Position numbers and translations under genes: made by a program
Notes under the pieces: generated by a model
Told to the model about the DNA's origin: nothing
Database searches by the model: none
The model's input: only the letters and a program-made list of their open reading frames with translations
In this document: piece by piece, positions 14,403-22,106 of the stretch
How positions within the stretch are numbered: the stretch's first letter is position 1
How the letters are laid out: every line of letters begins with the position of its first letter
NCBI GenBank assembly: GCA_025963425.1
Contig: JAOPUQ010000029.1
Location: forward strand, 1-26,076
Source of the DNA: Modestobacter sp.
GTDB taxonomy: Bacteria > Actinomycetota > Actinomycetes > Mycobacteriales > Geodermatophilaceae
Direction of reading: 5' to 3'
Length of the DNA stretch: 26,076 bases

Positions 14403-15164
14403 TCAGGTGGTCCGCGGCGTCCAGCCGTCGAAGAAGCCCTGCCGGTCACCGAGCCAGCCGGCCAGCCGTCGCTCCATGGCCAGGCGGCCCTCCAGGACGA
14501 GGGTCGCGAGGGTTGCTGCGTCGCCGTTCTCGACGGAGTCCAGGATCCGCCGATGCCGCTGGACCACGTACTCCCGGAACTCGGGGGTGGTGAGGGCACC
14601 GAAGAAGAACGAGGCGCGGTACACCTCGCTCAGTGACCAGAGCCGGCGGGCTTCCGCCGCCACGGTGGTCAGCGGGGAGAGGTCGTAGATGAGGAAGTAG
14701 AACAGCCGCTCCTGCCGGACGGTCTCCTGCGCGTCTGCCGCGGCCATCGCCTCCTCGACCAGCCCTGCGGTCGCGCGAAGCCGGTGCAGCTCGGTCGGGT
14801 CAGGGCGTCGGACGGTCCGGAGGAGCTCGCCCTCGACGAGGCGGCGCAACAGGTAGAGCTGGGACATCTCGTCGACCGACATCCTGGCGGCGAACCATCC
14901 CCGGTTCGGGTCGTGGACGATCAGTCCCTCCGCGGCGAGGTGGCGCAACGCCTCCCGCAGGGCCGAGCGGCTGGCACCCAGCCGGGCGGCCCAGTACTCC
15001 TGCCGGATGTGCTCGCCGGGGGCGACGACGCCGTTCATGATCGCCTCCCGCAGCGCCGCGCCCACCTGGTCGGCGTCGGCGCCCTTGCGGCGGGCTGCGG
15101 GTACCGGATGGGACACGCCCAGATTCTGCCCGAGGAGCCGGCGGTCGCCCGGCACCGTCGTCAC
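14403..15164 (-). CDS. GntR-family (FCD-type) transcriptional regulator
   Basis: About 253 residues. A winged helix-turn-helix lies at about 33-93, with EHIRQEYWAARLGASRSALREALRHLAAEGLIV as DNA-binding core. An all-helical FCD-type effector domain follows to about 230, ending in a RHRRILDSVENGD helix. Some of the Asp/His metal ligands usual in FCD domains are not obvious. The start chosen is GTG 15164, which overlaps the reductase stop as GTGA; GTG 15116 is a shorter alternative and the N-terminal 20 residues are not family-like. It is the last gene of the P450 operon, so it is probably autoregulated. The palindrome at 17768-17783 over the operon promoter is a likely binding site. Confidence 0.85.
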   Translation of the reverse strand: MTTVPGDRRLLGQNLGVSHPVPAARRKGADADQVGAALREAIMNGVVAPGEHIRQEYWAARLGASRSALREALRHLAAEGLIVHDPNRGWFAARMSVDEMSQLYLLRRLVEGELLRTVRRPDPTELHRLRATAGLVEEAMAAADAQETVRQERLFYFLIYDLSPLTTVAAEARRLWSLSEVYRASFFFGALTTPEFREYVVQRHRRILDSVENGDAATLATLVLEGRLAMERRLAGWLGDRQGFFDGWTPRTT

Positions 15165-16366
15165 AGCAGGTCCGCCAGCCGGGTGGCGGCCGCCACGTGA
15201 GCCCGCCACGGGCCGAGCATCCGGGCCCAGTTCCAGGTGAGCACCCCCTCCACGCGCCCCTCGCGGTCGGTGTAGGCCACCACGAGCCGATCGGATCCAG
15301 GCTGCCGGTCGACCACCGTCGCGTGGTGTCCCAGCGTCCGGCCCAGCACGCACAGGCGGGCGTCGTACTGCTCGGTCCACACATAGGGCAGTTCCGGTGG
15401 GGACGCCGCGGCGGGGCCCTCGAGCGCGACCGCCGCGGCGAGGTCGCCGTGCCCGACGGCCGTCGTCCAGTGCTCGACCCGCAGATGCGCCCGGTAGCGC
15501 GGGGAGAACGCGCGGGCGACGTCGCCGGCGGCGAACACGTCCGGTGCCGCCCGGAGGTGTTCATCGACGACCACGCCGCCGTCCCGGCGCAGCGGGCTGT
15601 CCGCCAGCCAGCTGTCGGCCGGCGCCACGCCGAGGGCGAGCAGGACGACGTCGGCGGGCACCGTGCGCCCGTCGTCGAGCCGGACGCCGGTCACCCGCTC
15701 GCTGCCCAGCACCTCGGTGACGCTGCGGCCGAGCAGGAGGTCCACACCGTGGGAGCGGTGCAGGTCGGCGACCAGGCCGGAGACCAGGCTGCCGAGTGGG
15801 GCGACCGGTGCGGGAAGCGGGTCGACGAGGGTGACGGTCCGGCCGGCCGACGCCGCGGCCGCAGCGACCTCGGTGCCCAGGAAACCGGCGCCGACGACGA
15901 CCAGCGAGGTCGCCGATGCCAGGGCGTGCCGCAGCGCGCGGGCGTCGGCGAGGTCGCGCAGGGTGTGCACACCCACCGGCCCGTCCAGCGCCGCGGGCCG
16001 GTGGGGGGTCGCACCGGTGGCCACCACGAGGGACCGGTAACGGAGCCGGCGACCGCCTGCCAGCAGGACCTCGTGGCCGTCCACGTCCAGCCCGGCGGCC
16101 CGGTCGTGGACCCGCTCGGCCGCCAGCCGCTCGAGGCGGTCGTCGGGCGGGCTGACCGGTTGCGGGCCGTCCAGATCACGGAGGAGGGACGTGGACAGCG
16201 CCGGACGCTCGTAGGGCAGGTCCGGGTCTGGGTCGATGAGGACCAAGCCGCCGCCGTACCCCCGTGAGCGCAGCCCCTCGGCCGCAGCCAGCCCGGCCGC
16301 CGAGGCGCCGACGACCACGATCGGGTGGGCGACCGTGCCCCCGGGCGAGCGGGTGGGCCCGCTCAC
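15161..16366 (-). CDS. FAD-dependent NAD(P)H:ferredoxin reductase (P450/oxygenase type)
   Basis: This 401-residue reductase has an FAD-binding GASAAG (20-25), a second Rossmann motif VVVGAGFLGTEV (157-168) for NAD(P)H, the ATG motif near 117-119 and DVFAAGDVA (276-284) for the FAD ribityl contact. The C-terminal PYVWTEQYDARLCVLG segment is typical of putidaredoxin reductase- and rhodocoxin reductase-like proteins. It would reduce the small ferredoxin encoded immediately upstream, which in turn feeds the P450. GTG 16366 is chosen because it lies 5 bases after the ferredoxin stop and is preceded by GAGG, although that is very close. The stop overlaps the GntR start. Confidence 0.88.
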   Translation of the reverse strand: MSGPTRSPGGTVAHPIVVVGASAAGLAAAEGLRSRGYGGGLVLIDPDPDLPYERPALSTSLLRDLDGPQPVSPPDDRLERLAAERVHDRAAGLDVDGHEVLLAGGRRLRYRSLVVATGATPHRPAALDGPVGVHTLRDLADARALRHALASATSLVVVGAGFLGTEVAAAAASAGRTVTLVDPLPAPVAPLGSLVSGLVADLHRSHGVDLLLGRSVTEVLGSERVTGVRLDDGRTVPADVVLLALGVAPADSWLADSPLRRDGGVVVDEHLRAAPDVFAAGDVARAFSPRYRAHLRVEHWTTAVGHGDLAAAVALEGPAAASPPELPYVWTEQYDARLCVLGRTLGHHATVVDRQPGSDRLVVAYTDREGRVEGVLTWNWARMLGPWRAHVAAATRLADLL

Positions 16367-16370
16367 GGCC

Positions 16371-16571
16371 TCAAGCGTCCTCGGTGACGTGGACCGCCCG
16401 TACCGGACAGTGCAGCACCGCCGTGCGGACCTGCGCCGCCTGGTCGGGGCCGGGGCGCTCGACGAGGACCACCGCTCGGCCGGTCTCGTCATCGATGTCG
16501 AAGACGTCGGGCGCGGCGACCATGCACGACGCGCATCCCTCGCAGAGGTCCAGGTCGACCCACGTCCTCAT
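16371..16571 (-). CDS. Small ferredoxin partner of the P450, with four cysteines
   Basis: A 66-residue ferredoxin of the size and sequence type that serves actinobacterial P450s: RTWVDLDLCEGCASC at the start, an APDVFDIDDETGRAVV middle and CPVRAV near the end. Most P450-partner ferredoxins of this type have Cys-x2-X-x2-Cys with X not Cys and bind a [3Fe-4S] cluster. Here Cys10, Cys13 and Cys16 plus Cys55-Pro complete a four-cysteine set, so a [4Fe-4S] cluster is possible. The ATG overlaps the P450 stop (ATGA), ensuring coupled translation. Confidence 0.88.
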   Translation of the reverse strand: MRTWVDLDLCEGCASCMVAAPDVFDIDDETGRAVVLVERPGPDQAAQVRTAVLHCPVRAVHVTEDA

Positions 16572-17743
16572 GCGTGCACCACGGAGGTGGGGATGCTGGT
16601 GAACCCGCGGAACTGCAGGATGCGCAGCCGGTTCTCCGGCCGGGCCTCCACCTGCACGTCGGCGAACAGGGGGAGGGCCTCCTCGAAGGTGACCTTCGCT
16701 TCCAACCGGGCCAGGGCCGACCCCAGGCAGTGGTGCGGGCTGATCCCGAAGCCCAGGTGCCGGCGGGTGGCGAGGTCCCGGTCCAGGTCGAACCGGTCCG
16801 GGTCGGGGAAGGCCCGCTCGTCGCGGTTGGCCGAGCCGTAGCAGAGCCCCACCCGCGAGCCGGCCGGAATCGTCGTCCCGTGCACGTCGACGTCCGCCAG
16901 AAGGGTGCGCCCGAACGCGTGCCCGGCGCTCTCGTGCCGCACCGCCTCCTCGAAGGCGGCCGCGATCCGCGAGTGGTCGGCCCGGACCGCGGCGTAGCTG
17001 TCCGGGTGCTCGGCCAGCGTGACCCAGGCGTTGCTGATCGCGTGCTCGGTGGAGCCGTAGCCGGCTCCGAGGATGGTCCCGCTGGTCACGGCGATCTGCT
17101 CGTCCGTCAACCGCGGGCCGTCCCCGTCCATGGCCGCCAGGGTGCTGATCACGTCGTCCTGCGGCCGCGCGCGGCGCTCGACCAGCAGGTCCCGGCAGTA
17201 GGCGAACGCCTTGTGCCGGCCGGCGTGGCGTTCCTCCGGTGGCTGCGTGGGGTCGACGGTGAACCCCTTGTCGATGGCCGCCGTGAGCTCGGCGAGGTCC
17301 TCGTCCGGGATGCCGAGCACCATGGCGACGACGGCGGCGGTGAACGGCTGGGCGTAGTCGGAGACGAAGTCGAAGGAGTCCCGCTCACGCAGCGGGGCGA
17401 GCAGCTCCCGGGCGTACCCGCGGGCGCGCTCCTCCAGCGCCATCACCCGGCGCGGCGTGAACGCCTTCATGACGACCCGTTTCAGCGTCGTGTGCACCGG
17501 CGGATCGATGGTGCCCAGGGTGTTCCCGATCCGCTGTGGGTCGTCGAACGGGAAGATGTTGCCCGACGCGCTCGACCAGACCGTGGGGTCGGTGGCCGTG
17601 GCGACGGTGTCGTAGCGGGTGACCAGCCAGACGCCCACCCCCTCCACGTACCAGGCCGGGTGCTCGTCGCGGAGCAGTCGGTACATCGGCCACGGGTCGT
17701 GGAGGAACTCCGCGTTGAAATCGTGCAGTGGGAGCACGGTCAC
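16568..17743 (-). CDS. Cytochrome P450
   Basis: A soluble bacterial P450 of about 391 residues. The heme-binding loop FGISPHHCLG (332-341) has the proximal Cys339, with Ser where the consensus has a second Gly. The K-helix ExxR is Glu266-Ala-Val-Arg269. The I-helix reads AGYGST (227-232), where most P450s have (A/G)Gx(D/E)T(T/S): the acid is Gly230 and the first Thr is Ser231. RRVMALEERARGYARELL and the DPPVHTTLKR segment are typical of the class. The next genes encode its ferredoxin and ferredoxin reductase, so it is a complete three-component system. Hydroxylation or O-demethylation of an aromatic acid is the likely task in this island (inference). The start is GTG 17743 or GTG 17737; both are in frame and the site is not clear-cut. 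Confidence 0.9.
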   Translation of the reverse strand: MTVLPLHDFNAEFLHDPWPMYRLLRDEHPAWYVEGVGVWLVTRYDTVATATDPTVWSSASGNIFPFDDPQRIGNTLGTIDPPVHTTLKRVVMKAFTPRRVMALEERARGYARELLAPLRERDSFDFVSDYAQPFTAAVVAMVLGIPDEDLAELTAAIDKGFTVDPTQPPEERHAGRHKAFAYCRDLLVERRARPQDDVISTLAAMDGDGPRLTDEQIAVTSGTILGAGYGSTEHAISNAWVTLAEHPDSYAAVRADHSRIAAAFEEAVRHESAGHAFGRTLLADVDVHGTTIPAGSRVGLCYGSANRDERAFPDPDRFDLDRDLATRRHLGFGISPHHCLGSALARLEAKVTFEEALPLFADVQVEARPENRLRILQFRGFTSIPTSVVHA

Positions 17744-17767
17744 CTGCCTGGTCGTCGGGGTGCGCCA

Positions 17768-17783
17768 AGATTGGCGCCAATCT
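17768..17783. promoter_or_regulatory. Perfect 16-bp palindrome, candidate GntR operator
   Basis: AGATTGGCGCCAATCT is a perfect inverted repeat. It overlaps a second inverted pair, GCGCCAA (17762-17768, allowing for the preceding T) and TTGGCGC (17771-17777), so several half-sites are stacked. Short palindromes with ATTGG/CCAAT-like arms are plausible targets for FCD-type GntR regulators, and the operon's last gene is one. Overlap with the -10 region predicts repression. No second copy was noticed in the window. Confidence 0.55.
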
Positions 17784-17796
17784 GCGCCGGCGTCAA
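17768..17796 (-). promoter_or_regulatory. Candidate promoter of the P450 operon
   Basis: On the minus strand TTGACG (17796-17791) and CAATCT (17773-17768) are spaced by 17 bases. The -35 is good and the -10 is weak. It lies 25 bases upstream of the P450 GTG and points into the operon. The -10 hexamer is inside the 16-bp palindrome at 17768-17783. Confidence 0.45.
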
Positions 17797-17887
17797 GAGG
17801 ACATTCGCGGACGCGGTCGGCGTCTGCGGCGCCGGGTCGGATCGCCGGGTGCGGCGCCGCCCTCGCCGCAGGACCTACTCTCGGGGC

Positions 17888-18229
17888 ATGGGACCCGGTG
17901 GCCAGCCAGACATGGCGCAGCTGATGAAGCAGGCGCAGAAGATGCAGCAGCAGTTGGCTGCCGCCCAGGCCGAGCTCGCCGCGGCCGAGGTGACCGGCTC
18001 GGCCGGTGGCGGCCTGGTCACCGCCACGATGACCGGCAGCGGTGAGCTGACCGCGCTGACCATCGCCCCGGCCGCCGTGGACCCCGACGACCTCGAGACG
18101 CTGCAGGACCTCGTCGTCGCCGCCGTCCGGGACGCCAACCGTGCCGTCAACGAGCTGGCCGCCACCACGATGGGCCCGCTGACCAGCGCCTTCGGTGGCG
18201 GGAGCGCGCTGGGTCTGCCCGGCCTCTGA
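17888..18229 (+). CDS. ybaB: YbaB/EbfC family nucleoid-associated protein
   Basis: A 113-residue protein with the expected helix MAQLMKQAQKMQQQLAAAQAELAAAEVTG, then a GGGLVTATMTGSGELTALTIAPAAVDPDD sheet region and the ETLQDLVVAAVRDANRAV helix. YbaB proteins are small dimeric DNA-binding factors, nearly always encoded between dnaX and recR. recR follows here after 64 bases, but the dnaX-like end is 17.7 kb upstream. ATG 17888 has only GGGG just before it and a TACTCT (17876-17881) 6 bases upstream, so leaderless transcription is possible. The internal ATG at the position MAQLM is an alternative start. Confidence 0.92.
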   Translation: MGPGGQPDMAQLMKQAQKMQQQLAAAQAELAAAEVTGSAGGGLVTATMTGSGELTALTIAPAAVDPDDLETLQDLVVAAVRDANRAVNELAATTMGPLTSAFGGGSALGLPGL

Positions 18230-18238
18230 CCCACCCCC

Positions 18239-18273
18239 GGCGGCCGGCCGGAGCGCTCCGCGCCCCGGCCGCC
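18239..18273 (+). terminator. Hairpin between ybaB and recR
   Basis: GGCGGCCGG (18239-18247) pairs with CCGGCCGCC (18265-18273), and the enclosed CGGAGCGCTCCG is itself a palindrome. It ends 20 bases before the recR GTG. As ybaB and recR are usually co-transcribed, it is more likely an mRNA structure or attenuator than a full terminator. Confidence 0.3.
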
Positions 18274-18293
18274 GCCCCTCGCCGAGGAGCACC

Positions 18294-18893
18294 GTGTACG
18301 AGGGCGCTGTCCAGGATCTGATCGACGAGCTCGGCCGGTTGCCCGGTGTCGGGCCGAAGAGCGCGCAGCGCATCGCCTTCCATCTGCTGGCATCCGAGTC
18401 CGCCGACGTGACCCGGCTGGTCGCCGCGCTGCAGCGGGTGCAGGCCGAGGTCCGCTTCTGCACCATCTGCTTCAACGTCGCCGAGGCCGAGCAGTGCCGC
18501 ATCTGCCGCGACCCGCGCCGCTCCCTCGACGTCATCTGCGTCGTCGAGGAGCCCAAGGACGTCGTGGCGATCGAGCACACCCGGGAGTTCAAGGGGCGCT
18601 ACCACGTGCTCGGCGGGGCGATCAGCCCCATCGAGGGCATCGGCCCCGACGACCTGCGGGTCAAGGAGCTGATGACCCGGCTGATGAACGGTCAGGTCAC
18701 CGAGCTGATCATCGCCACCGACCCCAACCTGGAGGGCGAGGCGACCGCGGCCTACCTCGCCCGGCTGGTCGGCCCGATGGGCCTGGCCGTCTCCCGGCTG
18801 GCCAGTGGACTGCCGGTCGGCGGTGACCTGGAGTACGCCGACGAGGTCACCCTCGGTCGCGCCTTCGAGGGCCGGCGCCGCATCGACGCCTGA
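18294..18893 (+). CDS. recR: Recombination mediator RecR
   Basis: A 199-residue protein starting VYEGAVQDLIDELGRLPGVGPKSAQR, a helix-hairpin-helix DNA-binding region. A C4 zinc finger follows with Cys56, Cys59, Cys68 and Cys71. The Toprim domain runs from about residue 79 (VICVVEEPKDVVAIE) through IIATDPNLEGEATAAYL. Length and order are standard for RecR, which works with RecF/RecO in loading RecA at gaps. GTG 18294 is preceded by GAGGAG with good spacing; upstream in-frame sequence is not RecR-like. It is convergent with the small Rieske gene, 6 bases away. Confidence 0.96.
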   Translation: MYEGAVQDLIDELGRLPGVGPKSAQRIAFHLLASESADVTRLVAALQRVQAEVRFCTICFNVAEAEQCRICRDPRRSLDVICVVEEPKDVVAIEHTREFKGRYHVLGGAISPIEGIGPDDLRVKELMTRLMNGQVTELIIATDPNLEGEATAAYLARLVGPMGLAVSRLASGLPVGGDLEYADEVTLGRAFEGRRRIDA

Positions 18894-18899
18894 GCGGCC

Positions 18900-19259
18900 C
18901 TACTCGAGGACGACGACGTCGTCCCCGCGCCGCAGTGCCCGGCGCACCCGCAGCGGCACGACCCGGCCCAGGACCCGGACCAGCTGGGCGTAGCCCGGCG
19001 CCGGGCCGTGGTAGCCCAGGAAGCCCCGTGGCCCGCTGACCATGTCGCCGGTGTCGACGTCGTAGCGGCTCTGGTGCCAGGGGCACACCAGGCACCCGTC
19101 GGCGTCGACGCTGCCGGCGGAGAGGTCGGCGAACTGGTGACGGCACCGCCGGGAGACGGCGAACAGGCGGCCGTCGGCATTGCCGACCGCCCAGTCGCCG
19201 GCGCGGCGCACGGCACCCGGCGGCAGGTCGGCGGCGGGCACGCGAGCGGGATCGGGCAC
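18900..19259 (-). CDS. Small Rieske [2Fe-2S] domain protein
   Basis: A 119-residue single-domain Rieske protein with Cys39-x-His41 and Cys59-x2-His62 (CRH and CPWH) and a GDWAVGNADGRLFAVS strand pair before them. The C-terminus is basic (LRVRRALRRGDD). No membrane helix or twin-arginine signal is seen, so it is a soluble, ferredoxin-like protein. The GTG start at 19259 has AGGAG upstream with about 8 bases spacing; the longer open frame upstream is Pro/Arg-rich and not family-like. It lies outside the catabolic block, convergent with recR and divergent from the VOC gene. Partner and role are unknown. Confidence 0.82.
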   Translation of the reverse strand: MPDPARVPAADLPPGAVRRAGDWAVGNADGRLFAVSRRCRHQFADLSAGSVDADGCLVCPWHQSRYDVDTGDMVSGPRGFLGYHGPAPGYAQLVRVLGRVVPLRVRRALRRGDDVVVLE

Positions 19260-19392
19260 GGGGCGGCTCCTGGTGGGTGCGGTCGGTGCCGGTCCCCCTA
19301 CCCAGCGCGGCGGCCGCCAGACGCCGTCCCGCGACCCGCCGGAACTGTCGGTGGCTGGTGGGACGGTTCCCTCCCGACGCAGAGGAGGAGCC

Positions 19393-20151
19393 ATGCCCAC
19401 CCGCGACACCGCCTGGCCGAACGGCACACCGTGCTGGGTCGACCTCGGCGCACCCGACCTGCCGGCCGCGCAGGCGTTCTACGCCGCCGTCCTCGGCTGG
19501 ACCTACACCGGCGGCCAGCCGGAGTTCGGCGGGTACCTCACCTGCCAGGTCGGCGGCCGGGACGCCGCCGGCATGGGCCCGCAACAGGATCCGGCCGACC
19601 CGCCCCGCTGGACGACCTACTTCGCCGCCGACGACGCCGAGGCGACGTGCGCGCGCATCACCGAGGCGGGGGGCACGGTCGTCGTCCCGCCGATGGACGT
19701 CGGCCCGATGGGGCGCATGGCGATCGCGCTCGACCCGCAGGGCAACCCCTTCGGCCTGTGGCAGGGCGGCCTGAACACCGGCGTGCAGGTCTACAACGAG
19801 CCCGGCGCGCTGGTCTGGAACGAGGCCGCGGTGAGCGACCCGGCCGCCGCGCGGGACTTCTACGGCGCGGTCTTCGGCTTCACGTTCACCGAGGTGCCGG
19901 GCGCCGAGGGCTACACGACCTTCGCCACCGCCGACCGGCCGCTGGGCGGGCTGGGCCGGCCGGCCGACGGTGCTCCCCGCGGGTGGTCGGCCTGCTTCGC
20001 GGTGGCGTCGACCGACGCGGCGGTGACGGCCGTCGTGTCCGGCGGCGGGGCGGTGACCATGCCGGCGATGGACACCGAGTTCGGTCGGTTCGCCGCGGTG
20101 ACCGACCCGTGGGGTGCCGCGTTCTCGGTGATGCAGGTCCCCGCCGGCTGA
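19393..20151 (+). CDS. Two-domain VOC (glyoxalase/dioxygenase-fold) protein
   Basis: A 252-residue protein made of two vicinal-oxygen-chelate modules, about 10-125 and 135-250. Each has the FYAAVLGWTYTG / FYGAVFGFTFTE helix-strand start and a DPQGNPFGLWQ / DPWGAAFSVMQ end. The two halves are clearly homologous to each other. Similar actinobacterial proteins are common, often annotated as glyoxalase or antibiotic-resistance-like, with unknown substrates. ATG 19393 has AGAGGAGGAG immediately upstream, a near-ideal site. It stands alone between the Rieske gene and the peptide importer. Confidence 0.88.
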   Translation: MPTRDTAWPNGTPCWVDLGAPDLPAAQAFYAAVLGWTYTGGQPEFGGYLTCQVGGRDAAGMGPQQDPADPPRWTTYFAADDAEATCARITEAGGTVVVPPMDVGPMGRMAIALDPQGNPFGLWQGGLNTGVQVYNEPGALVWNEAAVSDPAAARDFYGAVFGFTFTEVPGAEGYTTFATADRPLGGLGRPADGAPRGWSACFAVASTDAAVTAVVSGGGAVTMPAMDTEFGRFAAVTDPWGAAFSVMQVPAG

Positions 20152-20172
20152 CCCCGGCGCAGCACCTGGCAA

Positions 20173-20218
20173 CCGGCGCGGGCTGCCGTGGTTCCGGCGG
20201 CCCGGGAGACCGCGCCGG
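20173..20218 (+). terminator. Possible terminator after the VOC gene
   Basis: CCGGCGCGG (20173-20181) pairs with CCGCGCCGG (20210-20218), with a further short GCCG/CGGC pairing inside the 28-base middle. It lies 22 bases after the VOC stop, within the 279-base gap before the peptide importer. The rest of that gap shows no recognisable gene. A TATAGG at 20329-20334 might be a -10, but no good -35 was found. Confidence 0.3.
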
Positions 20219-20430
20219 CTCACGCTGCGGGGCCGGGGGAGTGGCCGAGGCGCGGTGATCGTCCCGCCGCGCGGGCCGGGTGCCGGAGGATCACGTGTGG
20301 GTAACAGCCGATCCCGGCCATCGTCCGGTATAGGGCGGTGTGGTACTCCTTGATCCCCAATGGCCACAGGTGGGCCGCAGTGGCGCGCCTCTCGCGCCCG
20401 CGGACCGCTCCTGGAAGACGAAGGTGGCGG

Positions 20431-22074
20431 ATGAACTCCGTTTCGACGGGCGGCCGGCGCACGCTGGTCGCCACCGCGGGCATCGCGGTGACTGCACTGA
20501 CCTTGACGGCGTGCGGCGGTGGCAGTGACGGCGGTGGCGGTTCCTCCGGCGGTGGCAGCGGCAGCCTGACCATCGGCACCAGCGACAAGATCACCACGCT
20601 CGACCCCGCCGGTTCGTACGACAACGGCTCCTTCGCGGTGATGAACCAGGTGTTCCCCTTCCTGCTGAACACCCCGCTCGGCAGTCCCGACGTCGAGCCC
20701 GACATTGCCGAGTCGGCCGAGTTCACCTCGCCGACCGACTACACGGTGACGCTGAAGCCCGGCCTGACCTGGGCCAATGGCAACGACCTGACCAGCTCGG
20801 ACGTGAAGTTCACCTTCGACCGGCAGGTCGCCATCAACGACCCCAACGGCCCGGCCTCGCTGCTGGCGAACCTGGCGAGCATCGACACGCCCGACGACAC
20901 CACCGTCGTCTTCCACCTGACCAACCCCGACGACCAGACCTTCCCGCAGGTGCTGTCCAGCCCGGTCGGGCCGATCGTGGACGAGGACGTCTTCTCGGCC
21001 ACCGCGCTCACCCCGGACGCCGACATCGTCAGCGGCAAGGCCTTCGCCGGGCCGTACATGATCACCAACTACGACCAGAACAACCTGATCTCCTACGAGG
21101 CGAACCCCGACTACGCGGGCCTGCTCGGGGCGCCGAAGACCGAGAAGGTCAACGTCAAGTACTACACGGACGCCTCGAACCTGAAGCTGGACGTGCAGGA
21201 GGGCAACATCGACGTCGCCTTCCGCAGCCTGACCGCCACCGACATCGACGACCTGCGCGGCGATGACAACGTCAAGGTCGTGGACGGCCCCGGCGGCGAG
21301 ATCCGGTACATCACCTTCAACTTCAACACCCAGCCCTTCGGTGCGACGACCCCCGAGGCCGACCCGGCCAAGGCCACGGCCGTGCGCCAGGCCGTCGCCG
21401 ACCTGATCGACCGGCAGGAGATCGCCGACCAGGTCTACAAGGGCACCTACAAGCCGCTGTACTCCTTCGTGGCCGAGGGCCTCACCGGTGCCACGGAGCC
21501 GCTGAAGGAGAAGTACGGCGACGGCCAGGGCGGGCCCGACAAGGCCAAGGCCACGCAGCGACTGGCCGCCGCCGGGGTCACCACCCCGGTCGCGCTGAAG
21601 TTGCAGTACTCCAACGACCACTACGGGCCGTCCTCGGGTGACGAGTACGCGCTCATCAAGGACCAGCTGGAGGCCAGCGGCCTGTTCACGGTCGACCTGC
21701 AGACCACCGAGTGGGTGCAGTACTCCAAGGACCGGACGGCGGACGTCTACCCGGCCTACCAGCTGGGCTGGTTCCCGGACTACTCCGACGCCGACAACTA
21801 CCTGACGCCGTTCTTCCTGACGAAGAACTTCCTCGGCAACCACTACTCGAACCAGCAGGTCAACGACCTGATCCTGCAGCAGGTGAGCACTACCGACCCC
21901 GCCGCCCGCACGGCCCTGATCGAGCAGATCCAGGACCTCGAGGCCGAGGACCTGTCGACGGTGCCCTACCTGCAGGGTGCCCAGGTGGCCGTCACCGGCA
22001 CCGACGTCAGCGGCGCGGAGGACACGCTCGACCCGTCCTTCAAGTTCCGCTACGGCGCGCTGTCGAAGGGCTGA
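20431..22074 (+). CDS. Dipeptide/oligopeptide ABC transporter, substrate-binding lipoprotein
   Basis: A 547-residue precursor with a lipoprotein signal: basic TGGRR, a hydrophobic stretch and LTAC with Cys28, then a Gly/Ser linker. The mature protein shows the family 5 extracellular binding pattern: TTLDPAGSYDNGSFAVMNQVF, a SPTDYTVTLKPGLTWANGNDLTSSDVKFTFDR block, and YLVDAL-like later segments with YQLGWFPDYSDADNYL. It delivers peptides or related solutes to the permeases encoded downstream. ATG 20431 is preceded by GAAGGTGG. A very strong hairpin (22107-22144) separates it from the permease genes. The exact ligand is unknown. Confidence 0.93.
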   Translation: MNSVSTGGRRTLVATAGIAVTALTLTACGGGSDGGGGSSGGGSGSLTIGTSDKITTLDPAGSYDNGSFAVMNQVFPFLLNTPLGSPDVEPDIAESAEFTSPTDYTVTLKPGLTWANGNDLTSSDVKFTFDRQVAINDPNGPASLLANLASIDTPDDTTVVFHLTNPDDQTFPQVLSSPVGPIVDEDVFSATALTPDADIVSGKAFAGPYMITNYDQNNLISYEANPDYAGLLGAPKTEKVNVKYYTDASNLKLDVQEGNIDVAFRSLTATDIDDLRGDDNVKVVDGPGGEIRYITFNFNTQPFGATTPEADPAKATAVRQAVADLIDRQEIADQVYKGTYKPLYSFVAEGLTGATEPLKEKYGDGQGGPDKAKATQRLAAAGVTTPVALKLQYSNDHYGPSSGDEYALIKDQLEASGLFTVDLQTTEWVQYSKDRTADVYPAYQLGWFPDYSDADNYLTPFFLTKNFLGNHYSNQQVNDLILQQVSTTDPAARTALIEQIQDLEAEDLSTVPYLQGAQVAVTGTDVSGAEDTLDPSFKFRYGALSKG

Positions 22075-22106
22075 CCCGGGTCTCTCCGGACGACCCCGCA
22101 TGACCA

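Noticed and set aside
203..17824. A 10-base direct repeat GGTCGGCGTC at 203-212 and 17815-17824 flanking the catabolic block
   Set aside because: A GC-only 10-mer shared between two intergenic regions of this composition is expected by chance, so it is not evidence for an insertion site.
20232..20285. A tRNA-Ser-like start (GGGGGAGTGGCCGAGGCGC) in the gap before the peptide importer
   Set aside because: Only the D-arm-like part resembles a tRNA. No anticodon stem, variable arm or T-loop GTTCGAATCC follows at the right distance.
20301..20334. A promoter for the peptide importer built on TATAGG at 20329-20334
   Set aside because: No acceptable -35 hexamer lies at 16-19 bases distance, so it was not listed as a promoter.
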